A stretch of DNA of 64,000 nucleotides from the NCBI GenBank assembly GCA_002077045.2, contig KZ111141.1:232731-296730 (forward strand), given 5' to 3'. The number at the start of each line of letters is the position of its first letter. Position 1 is the stretch's first letter. Below the pieces are notes generated by a model. The model worked only from the letters and a program-made list of their open reading frames with translations, did no database searches and was not told the origin of the DNA. Origin of the DNA: Rachicladosporium sp. CCFEE 5018. Lineage: Eukaryota; Ascomycota; Dothideomycetes; Cladosporiales; Cladosporiaceae. This document shows positions 63,471 to 64,000 of this stretch, in pieces. The position numbers and the translations under genes are program-made.

Positions 63471-64000
63471 AGAAGTGCTGGGAGTGAGGAAGGGGACGAG
63501 TGTCAGCGGAGGGCTAGCAGTTGACACTCATGGAGATCCTGTGATGGAGATCCACTGGGTCGTAGCGGCGAAGGGCGTTCTGGAGGGGTGGAGGGGGGTT
63601 TCATCGCGCGCTTATTCGTTTCGTATCGACCGTCATCACCAGTGTTCTTTCCATGAAGCTTCAAACACGTGCACTTCTGCGAAGATCATATCCTGCTGTT
63701 GAGTCACCAAGGACGCATGTCCATCGACAGATCGCATCTCATGAGCGTCTGCCGCGTTTCAATGTACTGCTATCGGAGGTCCTTGTTCGTTTGGTGCCTG
63801 AGGCTCAGAATCGGTAATAGACTTTCGGCCCAGCTTACCGCGTATGGCGTGGTTGACCTCACCCAACATGCCGCCCCCGATCTCTTCCTGGCCTACATCG
63901 GGCGCGAGGAAACGGAGAATACGCGCTGGACATGAACACTGCGCCCGAGCATAATGTCGAGTATACGCCCATGCGTTCCGTATGCGAGGTCCGGATCGAT
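63471..64000. other. Window end, no gene assigned
   Basis: 530 bases. Plus-strand frames near 63850-64000 and a minus-strand frame across the edge look weakly coding, so a gene may begin or end outside the window. It cannot be resolved from here. Confidence 0.35.

Overview
This window is nuclear DNA of a filamentous ascomycete (Pezizomycotina). Genes are dense and lie on both strands. Most introns are 50-70 bases long with GT..AG ends and CTAAC/CTGAC-like branch sites. The gene set is typical of moulds: fungal PEX26, SIT-type siderophore transporter, Zn(II)2Cys6 regulator, cutinase, EthD protein, PRISE-like reductase and a gasdermin/CHAT pair. A dothideomycete is my best guess, but that rests only on the general look of the proteins. 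Many start codons and all splice sites were worked out by hand from reading frame, splice signals and protein continuity.

Layout. 0-8.6 kb: histone acetyltransferase HAT1, borate/bicarbonate transporter BOR1, and a large GRAM-VASt sterol-transfer protein (Lam/Ysp2 type). 9.4-12.9 kb: a probable fungal gasdermin facing a CHAT-domain caspase-like protease tail to tail, a likely programmed-cell-death module and the most interesting locus here. 13.5-24.3 kb: MIT/coiled-coil protein, membrane-anchored lysozyme-like protein, SRP72, a 2-oxoglutarate dioxygenase, two small multi-exon genes and PEX26. 25.5-39.6 kb: a conserved disordered protein, F-box protein, four-helix membrane protein, NSE4, a DHA1 transporter, acetate kinase, homoserine O-acetyltransferase, a CCCH-finger protein and a short Zn(II)2Cys6 regulator. 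39.6-47.5 kb: a gene-poor 2.3 kb, a possible small secreted Cys-rich protein, a GPI-anchored secreted protein, a Baeyer-Villiger-type monooxygenase and an unknown basic protein.

47.6-52.8 kb holds two nearly identical 2,563-base copies of a siderophore-transporter gene on either side of a 100-N gap. Each copy has a perfect inverted pair of GATA-type iron-repressor (SreA/Sre1) sites. The copies abut the gap exactly, so an unmerged contig overlap is at least as likely as a real tandem duplication.

52.8-58.8 kb is rich in broken genes (PRISE-like reductase pseudogene, disrupted C2H2 gene, other fragments) around one intact EthD gene. 59.1-63.5 kb carries a cutinase and a large five-exon secreted protein.

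Functional themes: housekeeping (HAT1, SRP72, NSE4, PEX26, MET2), a self/non-self or damage-triggered death pair, iron uptake, and secreted or cell-surface proteins towards the right end. No rRNA, tRNA, CRISPR array or intact transposon was recognised.
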